A stretch of DNA of 29,639 nt from DSWT01 sp036845725 (GTDB lineage Bacteria; Chloroflexota; Anaerolineae; B4-G1; SLSP01), in the NCBI GenBank assembly GCA_036845725.1, contig DAIUDK010000062.1, forward strand, positions 1-29,639, written 5' to 3'. This document shows, in pieces, positions 14,482 to 22,212 of this stretch; the stretch's first letter is position 1; each line of letters starts with the position of its first letter. The position numbers and the translations under genes are program-made. A model generated the notes under the pieces. It made no database searches. It was not told where the DNA came from and saw nothing but the letters and a program-made list of their open reading frames with translations.

Positions 14482-15552
14482 ATGCAAATCACACACGTCG
14501 AAGTCATACCGGTGGAGATGCCGTTACAACTGCCCTTTCGCACGGCATACCACCGCGAGGACGCCGTCGAGCACGCGGAGGCGGTCTTCGTGCGCATCGA
14601 GACGCGGCAGGGCGACGTCGCCTGGGGCTGCGCGGCCTTCGACACCGCGCTCACCGGCGAGACGCTCGACAGCGTCACCCGCGCGTGCCGTGCCTGCGCC
14701 GACCGCGCCCGCGATCTGAACCCGCTCAACACCGAGTACGCCCTCGCCGAACTCGGCGCGCTGACGCAGAACACGCCCTCGGCCCTGTGCGCGTTCGACA
14801 TCGCCTTTCACGATCTGCTCGGCCTGGCAAGCGGACAACCTTTGTACCGTCTGCTCGGCGGGTTCCGCGACCGCATCCAAACCTCCGTTTCGGTCAGTCT
14901 GGGTACGGTGCAGGAGACCGTCGAAATGGCCCGCAACCGTGTCCGGCAGGGATTCCGCATCCTCAAAATCAAAGGTGGTATGGATCCGGAGGAGGATGTG
15001 CGCCGTGCGCGCGCCGTCCACGACGCGCTTCCGAACTGCATCTTGCGTTTGGATGCCGATGGCGGCTACAGTACCCGCGAAGCGCTGGACGTCGCGCGGG
15101 CGTTGGCGGGCCGGCTGGAGATGCTGGAGCAGCCGATCTCTCCGGCAGAAGGTACCGAGGCGCTGCGGCAGCTCACAAAACAGAGCAAAACGCCGATTTT
15201 GGCGTCGCAGAGCGTCGTCGGGCCGGCATCGGCGCTGGACATCGCCAGCCACAGAGCCGCGCACGGCATCAGCATCAAGCTGGCGACGTGCGGCGGGATC
15301 GCCTGCGCCCGGCGCGTGGACGCTATCGCCCGCGCCGCGCAGATGACGACGATGGTCGGTAGCCTGAGCGAACCGGCGCTGCTGATCGCGGCGGGACTGG
15401 CCTTCGCTTTGAGCAGTCCCGCCGTCCGCTACGGCGACCTGGACGGGCACTTCGATCTGGAAAACGACCCTACCGACGCGCGTTTTGTCGTCGAAGACGG
15501 TTGGCTGATCGCCACGGATGTCCCCGGCCTGGGATGCGCCGTGAACTTATAG
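14482..15552 (+). CDS. Enolase-superfamily (muconate-lactonizing/dipeptide-epimerase-like) protein with altered metal site
   Basis: 356 residues from the ATG at 14482, preceded by GAGGAGG (14467-14473). It has an N-terminal capping domain and a TIM barrel. The catalytic KxK lysines are Lys162 and Lys164 in LKIKGG, metal ligands Asp191 (LRLDADGG) and Glu216 (LEQPIS), and the opposite-face Lys266 (ISIKLATCGGI). The third metal ligand, normally the Asp of ADES, is lost: the sequence reads ASQS at 241-244. Relatives epimerise L-Ala-D/L-Glu-type dipeptides or cycloisomerise acids, but with this site the activity is doubtful. The ATPase gene follows after 15 bases, so they are probably co-transcribed. 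Confidence 0.82.
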   Translation: MQITHVEVIPVEMPLQLPFRTAYHREDAVEHAEAVFVRIETRQGDVAWGCAAFDTALTGETLDSVTRACRACADRARDLNPLNTEYALAELGALTQNTPSALCAFDIAFHDLLGLASGQPLYRLLGGFRDRIQTSVSVSLGTVQETVEMARNRVRQGFRILKIKGGMDPEEDVRRARAVHDALPNCILRLDADGGYSTREALDVARALAGRLEMLEQPISPAEGTEALRQLTKQSKTPILASQSVVGPASALDIASHRAAHGISIKLATCGGIACARRVDAIARAAQMTTMVGSLSEPALLIAAGLAFALSSPAVRYGDLDGHFDLENDPTDARFVVEDGWLIATDVPGLGCAVNL

Positions 15553-15567
15553 TCGCCTGGAGGCGTA

Positions 15568-18090
15568 ATGAATCAACCTGATACCCTCTATCTGGGCCGG
15601 CTCGTGGATGAGCAAAACCAACTCACCGGCGAAGCTGTCGAATATCCGCTCGACCACCTCACCACGCACGCGCTGATCCTCGGCGCGACGGGCAGCGGCA
15701 AGACCGGTCTGGGCCTGGCGCTGGTCGAAGAGGCGCTGCGCCGCCAGGTTCCCGTGCTGCTGCTGGACGTCAAAGGCGATCTGGCAAACCTGCTGTTGAC
15801 CTTTCCTGACCTGTCACCGGAAGATTTCGCCCCGTGGATCGATCCCGACGCTGCGCAACGCCAGGGACAAACGCCCGACCATGCCGCACGGGCCATGGCG
15901 GAACGCTGGCGCACCGGTCTCTCCGGCTGGGACCTGGGACCGGAGCATATCGCGCAGATGCGGCTCAACGCGGACATCGCGCTGTACACGCCCGGTCTGC
16001 GCGCCGGTCGCCCGGTGGACATCCTCGCCCGCTTCAGCGCGCCGCCCAGCGGCGATCCCGACGTGGCGGTGCTGCGCGCGCAAGGGCTGACCTCGGCGCT
16101 GCTCGGTCTGGCGGGCGTCAACGCGGACCCAGTGCGCAGCCGCGAGCACATCCTGCTCACCACGCTGATCCGCCACACCTGGGACACGCAGGGCACGTTC
16201 GATATCCCCACACTCATCCGCCAGGTGCAGCAGCCGCCGATGGAGCACATCGGCGTGTTCGACGTGGAGAGTTTCTTCCCGCAGAAAGCGCGCTTCGACC
16301 TGGCGCTCACGCTGAACAACCTCATCGCCGCGCCGGGCTTCGCGCGCTGGCGCGAAGGCGAACCGCTGGACATCGACCGCTTTCTCTACACGCCGGAGCG
16401 GCAGCCACGCGCGTCGGTGTTCTACCTGGCACATCTGCCGGAGGAGCAGCGCCAGTTCTTCGTCACGCTCTTTCTGGAAGAGCTACGCACCTGGACACGG
16501 GCGCAAGCGGGAACGCGGACGCTGCGCGCGCTGCTCTACTTCGACGAAATCCTCGGTTACCTGCCGCCGCACCCGTACAATCCGCCGACCAAAGAGCCGC
16601 TGCTGGCACTGGTCAAACAGGGACGCGCCGCCGGGCTGGGCGTCGTCCTTTCCACGCAGAATCCCGCCGACCTGGATTACAAGGGATTGGGCAACATCGG
16701 CACGTGGTTTGTGGGTGCGCTGCGGACGGACCGCGACAAGGCGCGTGTGCTGGAAGGCATGGGCGGCGCTGTCGCCGAAGCCGGGATGACGCTGGGAACG
16801 GTCGAAACCGCGTTGAGCCGCCTCAAGCCGCGCGTCTTCCTGATGCACGACGCGCAGGAAGGTAAGTTGCGCTTTTTCTTCTCCCGCTGGACGATGTCCT
16901 ATCTGCGCGGGCCGCTGACCGTCGCCGAAGCGCAACAATTGACGGCACCGGAGCCTAAGCCCGATCTTGCCGACACCGACTTTTCTATGTCAACACCAGT
17001 CTCGCCAACGACCCAACCGCCTGACTACCTGACTACCCGACTCCCAGACTCTCTCACTACGCGACAAGAACTGCGCCAACGCACGATCCGCCCGCCCACC
17101 GTCGATCCCGAAATCCCGCAGGCGTTCCTCCCAGCAACGCTCACCGCAACGTGGGCGATGCGCAATCACAGCCCCGTCTTGCCCGCCGAAGCGCCCGCGC
17201 AACTCGTTTATCGCCCGTATCTGCTTGGCGCGGGTGTCATGCACATCTTCCACCAACAAGCCGGCATCACTGTGCACGACGAACAGGTCTGGCGCATCGA
17301 TCCGGCGTCGGGCGGAAACTGGAACCTGCGCTGGGATCAGGGCGAAATGATCGACATGCGGCTGGACGATCTATCGCCGGACGACTTCAGTGAAGGCGTA
17401 TTCGAAGCGCTGCCGCAAGGTCTCGGCAGCAAAAGCGCGCACGCCAAACGCGAAAGCGCGCTGAGGACGCATCTCTATCAACGCAGCCAGATCAAAATCT
17501 GGACATGCAACCCGCTCAAGCTCTACAGTCCGCCCGACGAGAACAAGCGCGCCTTCCTGGATCGTTGTCGTCAGGAGATGGAACGGCAAAAAGACGCCGC
17601 GCTGGCCGCCGAACGCCTGAAATTTGAGCAGAAAATGGAGCGCATCGAGGCTAAAGTCCGCAAGGAAGAAATGGAGCTTTACCAGGACAAAGAAATGCTC
17701 TCCGAGCGGAAACGCGAGGAGTTGTTGAGCGGCGCTGAGTCAGTGCTCAGCCTGCTCTCCAAACGCCGGCACACGTTGCGCCCGCTCTCGACAACGTCAC
17801 GCCAACGCCGCTACGTCAAGCAGGCCCAGGCCGAGGTCGAGGAATCCGAAGAGGCGCTCAAGCTCTATGAGGAAGAAATGCAGCAACTCGAAGCGGCGTG
17901 GCAAGCCACAGCACGGCAAATCATCCAGAAATGGGAGGGCGCGTTGAACGATATCCGCGAGATCGTTGTGCGCGCCAACCGCGCCGATATCGACGTACAC
18001 TTCTGCGGTCTGGCATGGTTCCCGTTCTGGGAAGTGCTCGCCGGGAACGAGACCGTGCTCTTGCCGGCTTACTTTCCCAGCCCACAGTGA
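15568..18090 (+). CDS. HerA-like (FtsK/HerA superfamily) P-loop ATPase with coiled-coil tail
   Basis: 840 residues. Walker A is GATGSGKT at 39-46 (Lys45) and Walker B is LLYFDE ending at Asp326-Glu327, followed by the sensor-like LSTQNPADLDYKG, as in HerA-type translocases. The middle part (about 470-500) is a linker made of an 8-bp tandem repeat. The C-terminal half has a conserved-looking globular region (about 530-670) and long charged helices (about 670-800) predicted to form a coiled coil. HerA proteins act as hexameric DNA translocases with the NurA nuclease in archaea; no nuclease partner is visible here. The start is backed by TGGAGG at 15557-15562. Confidence 0.85.
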   Translation: MNQPDTLYLGRLVDEQNQLTGEAVEYPLDHLTTHALILGATGSGKTGLGLALVEEALRRQVPVLLLDVKGDLANLLLTFPDLSPEDFAPWIDPDAAQRQGQTPDHAARAMAERWRTGLSGWDLGPEHIAQMRLNADIALYTPGLRAGRPVDILARFSAPPSGDPDVAVLRAQGLTSALLGLAGVNADPVRSREHILLTTLIRHTWDTQGTFDIPTLIRQVQQPPMEHIGVFDVESFFPQKARFDLALTLNNLIAAPGFARWREGEPLDIDRFLYTPERQPRASVFYLAHLPEEQRQFFVTLFLEELRTWTRAQAGTRTLRALLYFDEILGYLPPHPYNPPTKEPLLALVKQGRAAGLGVVLSTQNPADLDYKGLGNIGTWFVGALRTDRDKARVLEGMGGAVAEAGMTLGTVETALSRLKPRVFLMHDAQEGKLRFFFSRWTMSYLRGPLTVAEAQQLTAPEPKPDLADTDFSMSTPVSPTTQPPDYLTTRLPDSLTTRQELRQRTIRPPTVDPEIPQAFLPATLTATWAMRNHSPVLPAEAPAQLVYRPYLLGAGVMHIFHQQAGITVHDEQVWRIDPASGGNWNLRWDQGEMIDMRLDDLSPDDFSEGVFEALPQGLGSKSAHAKRESALRTHLYQRSQIKIWTCNPLKLYSPPDENKRAFLDRCRQEMERQKDAALAAERLKFEQKMERIEAKVRKEEMELYQDKEMLSERKREELLSGAESVLSLLSKRRHTLRPLSTTSRQRRYVKQAQAEVEESEEALKLYEEEMQQLEAAWQATARQIIQKWEGALNDIREIVVRANRADIDVHFCGLAWFPFWEVLAGNETVLLPAYFPSPQ
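17021..17068 (+). repeat. In-frame octamer tandem repeat in the ATPase linker
   Basis: Six degenerate 8-bp units (CTGACTAC, CTGACTAC, CCGACTCC, CAGACTCT, CTCACTAC, GCGACAAG). They encode the DYLTTRLPDSLTTRQ linker and look like an intergenic-type repeat captured by the reading frame. Confidence 0.65.
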
Positions 18091-18110
18091 GCGAGTTTTG
18101 GATTTGGATG

Positions 18111-18116
18111 TATAAT
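18111..18116 (+). promoter_or_regulatory. -10 box of the corA leader transcript
   Basis: Perfect TATAAT 21 bases after the ATPase stop. No convincing -35. Initiation near 18123 would give a leader of about 250 bases before corA. Confidence 0.45.
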
Positions 18117-18122
18117 ACGATT

Positions 18123-18372
18123 TGTAAAGCAGCGCACGCTGCATAGGGGTTCCAGTCACCAGGAGGTTGTAGTTCGTGGATGAGACAGAAGATCCTTCCA
18201 GTTGTCATATAAGTTGCCGGCTAGGACTGGTGAGACTGGCTTCTATGTTGTATCGGAGGCGCTGTATGATCCTCTCACCATAACTGGATGTTTCGTCGCA
18301 CCAGCCCGGGCCTGCCTTTCTCTCATGCTGCGCCACTCCGCATAGGAGTGAGATATTACCAGGAGGCAGGTT
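18123..18372 (+). promoter_or_regulatory. Structured leader upstream of corA (possible Mg2+ regulatory RNA)
   Basis: About 250 bases without a credible gene. It contains several stems: GCAGCG/CGCTGC (18129-18142), CCAGTC (18152-18157) with GACTGG (18225-18230 or 18234-18239), GGTGAGA (18229-18235) with TCTCACC (18273-18279), and CACTCC/GGAGTG (18334-18350). CCTGCCT (18311-18317) is exactly complementary to AGGCAGG (18364-18370), which overlaps the corA ribosome site, so the site could be masked. A CCAGGAGG at 18158-18165, matching the one before corA, might drive a leader peptide (short frames from GTG 18176 or ATG 18180). I could not match it to the known M-box. Confidence 0.5.
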
Positions 18373-19302
18373 ATGATTACGATTTACAAGACCACCGAGG
18401 CAGGGCTGCGAGAAATCAGTGAAGTCACCGATGGATGCTGGGTCCGCGTGACGAACCCTACGCCAGAAGAGATTGCCCAGATTCTAGCGTTGAGCGTCCC
18501 CCAGGATTTCATCATGTACGCTCTAGACCTTGATGAAAGGTCCAGAGTCGAAAAATCCAATGGCGATACCCTGATCGTCATTAAAGTTCCTCTCTACCAG
18601 GGTGAAACGGAAGATATCCCCTACAGCACTATTCCTTTAGGGATTATGCTTGCTAAAAATATGGTCGTCACGGTGTCCAAACTCGACTGCGACTTGCTGC
18701 GTGATGCTGTCGCCGGACGGATACGCGGACTTTCTACGACCAAACGCAACCGCTTTATCCTGCACTTGTTTCACAGCACCGCGAACCGGTATCTGAACTA
18801 CCTACGCGAAATTGACCGCAAAGTGGATGCATTGGAAGACAAATTGCAGCGCTCGACCCGCAATCAAGAAGTGCTGGAATTGCTCAAATATCAGAAAAGC
18901 CTGACCTACTTTACCACAGCGCTCAAATCCAATGAATTGATGATGGAACGCCTCCAGCGCAGCCAATTATTTCTGATGTACCCCGAAGACTTGGATTTGC
19001 TCGAGGATGTGCTGACCGAAAACCAGCAGGCCATCGAAATGGTGAACATCGCAGGAGCCATTCTCAGCCAGATGATGGATGCGTTTGCCTCGATCATTTC
19101 GAACAACCTGAACATTGTGATGAAATTTCTGGCCTCGATCACGATTGTGCTCTCACTACCGACGTTGATCGCGAGTCTTTTTGGGATGAATGTGCAACTG
19201 CCACTAGAACACAATCCACTGGCCTTCCTGTTCATTCTCGGTATTTCATTACTCGTTTCGGTAGCCGTGACGTGGGTCTTCACACGACGCGATTGGCTGT
19301 AA
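18373..19302 (+). CDS. corA: CorA-family magnesium/cobalt transporter
   Basis: 309 residues. The N-terminal alpha/beta cytosolic domain runs to about 125, then a long helix (about 130-245), then two C-terminal membrane helices. The signature GMN motif (SLFGMNV) ends the first membrane helix, followed by a short outer loop (LEHN) and a second helix ending in the basic FTRRDWL. CorA forms a pentamer that imports Mg2+ (and Co2+/Ni2+). The start at 18373 has AGGAGG (18361-18366). mgtE follows after 112 bases in the same direction. Leader structure suggests post-transcriptional control. Confidence 0.95.
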   Translation: MITIYKTTEAGLREISEVTDGCWVRVTNPTPEEIAQILALSVPQDFIMYALDLDERSRVEKSNGDTLIVIKVPLYQGETEDIPYSTIPLGIMLAKNMVVTVSKLDCDLLRDAVAGRIRGLSTTKRNRFILHLFHSTANRYLNYLREIDRKVDALEDKLQRSTRNQEVLELLKYQKSLTYFTTALKSNELMMERLQRSQLFLMYPEDLDLLEDVLTENQQAIEMVNIAGAILSQMMDAFASIISNNLNIVMKFLASITIVLSLPTLIASLFGMNVQLPLEHNPLAFLFILGISLLVSVAVTWVFTRRDWL

Positions 19303-19414
19303 AATTACATGATGGTTCAATGTGATTACGAAACGTTGAACGCTTGAGAAGTGACCAGCGCTTTTCGAACTGCCGGTCACTCCGTGGAAATTCGCAAAAA
19401 TAAGGAGGGGAGCC

Positions 19415-20779
19415 ATAGACGAGACCCCACTATCCCGTGAAGCTTGGGTAAATACCCTTTACGAACGTATCGGCGTGCTGCTTGAACGTGATGAAGTGCG
19501 CAAAGCGCAAATCATCTTGCAAGCTCTGCTCCCGATCGATCAAGCCGATATTTTCAGCGATCTCGACGAAAACGATCAGCGCCAACTCCTCCAAGGGTTG
19601 CCGGCAGAAAGCATCGCCAACATCCTGGAAAAATTGGAAGACGAAGAGGTCGCTGAAGTCGCCACCTGGCTGCCGCCGGAACAACTTGCCGACATCCTCG
19701 ATGAAATGGAGCCGGACGAGGCCGCCGACTTACTCGGCGACCTCCAACCCCATGCGGCCAGCGAAATCCTGGAGCTGATGGAGGATAGCGAGGAAATCCG
19801 ACCGCTGTTACTTCACCCCGACGAAACAGCCGGCGGCCTGATGACCTCGGAATATATGGCGCTCGGGCGGCAGATGTGGGCACAGACCGCGCTCGAGGCC
19901 ATACGCGACTGGAAATCCGAGCGCGAATATCTTTATTACTTCGTCGTGAACAGAAATGGTGTACTGCTTGGTGTGGTCAGCTTGCTACAACTCATCAAAG
20001 CCGCCCCCAAAGCCGAGGTGCAGACTTTTATGGACCGCGATCTCATCACTGCCTCTGTTCGTGCCGACCAGGAAGAATGCGCCAGGTTGATGAGCCGCTA
20101 CGACCTTACTTCACTCCCGGTCGTTGATGATGACAACAAACTCATCGGCGTGATTACCATCGATGACGTCGTTGATGTCCTGGAAGAAGAGGCGACTGAA
20201 GATATCCAACGGCTGGGTGGTTCTGCGCCGTTGGAGAAACCCTATCTGCTCACCTCCACATGGGAAGTTGTTCGCAGCCGCATCGTCTGGCTGCTGGTGC
20301 TCTTCGTCACCAGCATGCTTACCTCCAACGTGCTGGAATTATTCGAAGATACGCTCGACAAGGTCGTCGCGCTCGCCTTCTTCATCCCCATGCTCATCGG
20401 CACCGGGGGCAATGCCGGTTCGCAGACTACCGCGACCGTCATCCGCGCCCTGGGTGTAGGCGAAGTCGACAAAAAAGATTCATTCAGAGTGCTCTGGCAC
20501 GAAATACGGTCTGGATTGTTGCTTGGATTCTTGATAGGACTGGCCGGTCTTGTGCGCATTTACGTTTTCGAAGGCAACCTGCTGTTAGGAGTGACCGTCG
20601 CTGTATCTTTAGCGATGGTTGTCCTGTGGTCCAATTCGGTAGGCTCACTGCTGCCAATCTTCGCCTCGCGTATCGGCATTGATCCAGCCCTGATCTCTGG
20701 GCCATTGATGAGCACCCTGGTCGACGCGACCGGGTTGTTTATCTACCTAACTGTGGCAAAATGGATTTTACGTCTGTAG
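19415..20779 (+). CDS. mgtE: MgtE magnesium transporter, apparent AUA start
   Basis: 454 residues if translation starts at AUA 19415, four bases after GGAGGGG (19404-19410). This gives the usual MgtE length (about 450). The only standard start codon in the open stretch is GTG 19475, which has no ribosome site and would cut into the first helix of the N domain. Domains in order: N domain of MgtE repeats (about 20-150, ADIFSDLDENDQ, IANILEKLEDEE), two CBS domains (about 150-265), and five membrane helices (about 290-454) with the conserved GTGGNAGSQ pore-region motif. It transports Mg2+ under gating by cytosolic Mg2+. Confidence 0.92.
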   Translation: MDETPLSREAWVNTLYERIGVLLERDEVRKAQIILQALLPIDQADIFSDLDENDQRQLLQGLPAESIANILEKLEDEEVAEVATWLPPEQLADILDEMEPDEAADLLGDLQPHAASEILELMEDSEEIRPLLLHPDETAGGLMTSEYMALGRQMWAQTALEAIRDWKSEREYLYYFVVNRNGVLLGVVSLLQLIKAAPKAEVQTFMDRDLITASVRADQEECARLMSRYDLTSLPVVDDDNKLIGVITIDDVVDVLEEEATEDIQRLGGSAPLEKPYLLTSTWEVVRSRIVWLLVLFVTSMLTSNVLELFEDTLDKVVALAFFIPMLIGTGGNAGSQTTATVIRALGVGEVDKKDSFRVLWHEIRSGLLLGFLIGLAGLVRIYVFEGNLLLGVTVAVSLAMVVLWSNSVGSLLPIFASRIGIDPALISGPLMSTLVDATGLFIYLTVAKWILRL

Positions 20780-20855
20780 CGTCTTCGGCTTCTGGACCTG
20801 CAGAGACCACCGAACAGATACATTGTAGTTTTAACAGCCGCATTGGAGGTGCACT

Positions 20856-22034
20856 ATGATCAGTAAAGGTTCACGCACTCTGATAACCGCATCGATAGTC
20901 GGTTTCACGCTATTCGTGCTCATCGCCACCTTCACAGCATGGCCGGATGTCACCGTATCGCGCGCGCTCAATGCGGGCGGCGTCGCTACAGGCTACGGCC
21001 TTATCATTGAACAGACAACGGTTCCTTCCTATTACGTCAAGCCAGGGACGCGGTTAACCTACACCGTCAGTATCAGCCCCACCGACGCAAGCGGATCGGA
21101 TGTTCATCTAACCATCACCGACACGCTGCCAGTGAACGTGACAACAGACGAACATCTGGCCGGAACAGCAGTTTTGCCCGGCGGGAAGCTGGTGTGGACT
21201 CCGGTGCTGCTCCCCGACGAGACATGGCGACAACAAATCGCCGTCACAGTTGCCGTTGAGTATGAGGGGGAGTTGATCAATGCGGTCGATGCCACCAGTC
21301 TCGAAGGGTTCTCCGCGGTGTCGTTCCACTCGAACTACGCAACGCTGGCTGTCCATCGCTCGTATTTTCCCCTCATTATGAGACGTTACCCCAGACTCGG
21401 CATGCTCCTGGTCAATCCCGGCTTCGAAGGCATCGGCGTGCCGGTGGATAACACATCACCCAACTATGACAACTGGACGCGCGACACCTTTACCGGCGTG
21501 CAATACGGGGAAATTTACACACCAGAGGGCTGGGTCACATGGTGGCAGGAAGGCAGTGGATTCGGTCGCCCGGAGTGTTTAGTCATCGCCAAAGAAGGGC
21601 CGTTCTTGAATCCACTTCGCATTTATAGCGGCTACTATGCCGGCAAGTGCTTCACATTCTTCCGCAGACAGCATGCCGGGTACTACCAACGTGTGGAAAA
21701 CCTCAAACCCGGCGCGGTGGTGGAGGGGTGGTACTATGCGCATGCCTGGTCATGTGATGGAGACGATTACGATGCGCTATCCTGTGGCGATCCGGAGGCA
21801 TTTTCGTTCCGAGTGGGAATCGATCCTAACGGGGGAACCGACCCATTCTCCGATACCATCATCTGGAGTGAAGAGCAGTTCATCTACGATAAGTACGAGC
21901 GCGTCGGCCCTGTGCAAGCGACCGTAGGCGAAAATGGCACAGTCACCTTCTTCTTGCGTTCCCACAGCAAGTGGGAGTATAAACACAACGATGCGTATTG
22001 GGACAATCCCTCGCTGTATTACGTCGAACCATAG
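20856..22034 (+). CDS. Secreted or membrane-anchored DUF11-like surface protein
   Basis: 392 residues. An N-terminal signal or anchor helix (about 10-29) is followed by a DUF11-like beta domain (about 50-165; typical VKPGTRLTYTVSI then ITDTLPVNV). A YFPLIMR segment at about 170 is a pattern I associate with Chloroflexota surface proteins (from memory). The C-terminal half (about 180-392) has NPGFEG and WVTWWQEG, resembling carbohydrate-binding jelly-roll modules, with several cysteines. Function unknown; probably a cell-surface or carbohydrate-binding protein. The start has GGAGG at 20846-20850. It is followed by a strong palindrome and is not tightly linked to mgtE. Confidence 0.7.
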   Translation: MISKGSRTLITASIVGFTLFVLIATFTAWPDVTVSRALNAGGVATGYGLIIEQTTVPSYYVKPGTRLTYTVSISPTDASGSDVHLTITDTLPVNVTTDEHLAGTAVLPGGKLVWTPVLLPDETWRQQIAVTVAVEYEGELINAVDATSLEGFSAVSFHSNYATLAVHRSYFPLIMRRYPRLGMLLVNPGFEGIGVPVDNTSPNYDNWTRDTFTGVQYGEIYTPEGWVTWWQEGSGFGRPECLVIAKEGPFLNPLRIYSGYYAGKCFTFFRRQHAGYYQRVENLKPGAVVEGWYYAHAWSCDGDDYDALSCGDPEAFSFRVGIDPNGGTDPFSDTIIWSEEQFIYDKYERVGPVQATVGENGTVTFFLRSHSKWEYKHNDAYWDNPSLYYVEP

Positions 22035-22062
22035 TCGCGTTTTCCAAGATTCTCCCTACCAC

Positions 22063-22093
22063 CCTCTCCCTTGCGCTTCGCGCAAGGGAGAGG
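22063..22093. repeat. Perfect palindrome, possible terminator or extragenic repeat
   Basis: 14-bp arms CCTCTCCCTTGCGC (22063-22076) and GCGCAAGGGAGAGG (22080-22093) around TTC. There is no T run, so as a terminator it would be unusual; it may be a dispersed repeat. Confidence 0.75.
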
Positions 22094-22123
22094 AATAACA
22101 TCGTAACCCTGCTCTTGCCTCCG

Positions 22124-22150
22124 TTGCGATACTCCTATTTGTGTTAAAAT
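22124..22150 (+). promoter_or_regulatory. Weak candidate promoter of the GH31 gene
   Basis: TTGCGA (22124-22129), 15-base spacer, TAAAAT (22145-22150). It argues against the GTG at 22141 as start and in favour of ATG 22213. Confidence 0.35.
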
Positions 22151-22212
22151 GGGAGAATGAACCACAAGGTCAAACAGAGACGAACCCTGTCGTGATTCAT
22201 GAAAGGGGCATT

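Noticed and set aside
15834..16865. 343-codon open frame within the ATPase gene
   Set aside because: Arg/Ala-rich out-of-frame translation of a gene with clear Walker motifs; a typical shadow.
18176..18283. Short frames from GTG 18176 or ATG 18180 as genes
   Set aside because: Only 36 and 10 codons with no recognisable peptide; mentioned only as a possible leader peptide.
18123..18372. M-box (ykoK) riboswitch
   Set aside because: The expected conserved core could not be aligned by eye; reported only as an unassigned leader.
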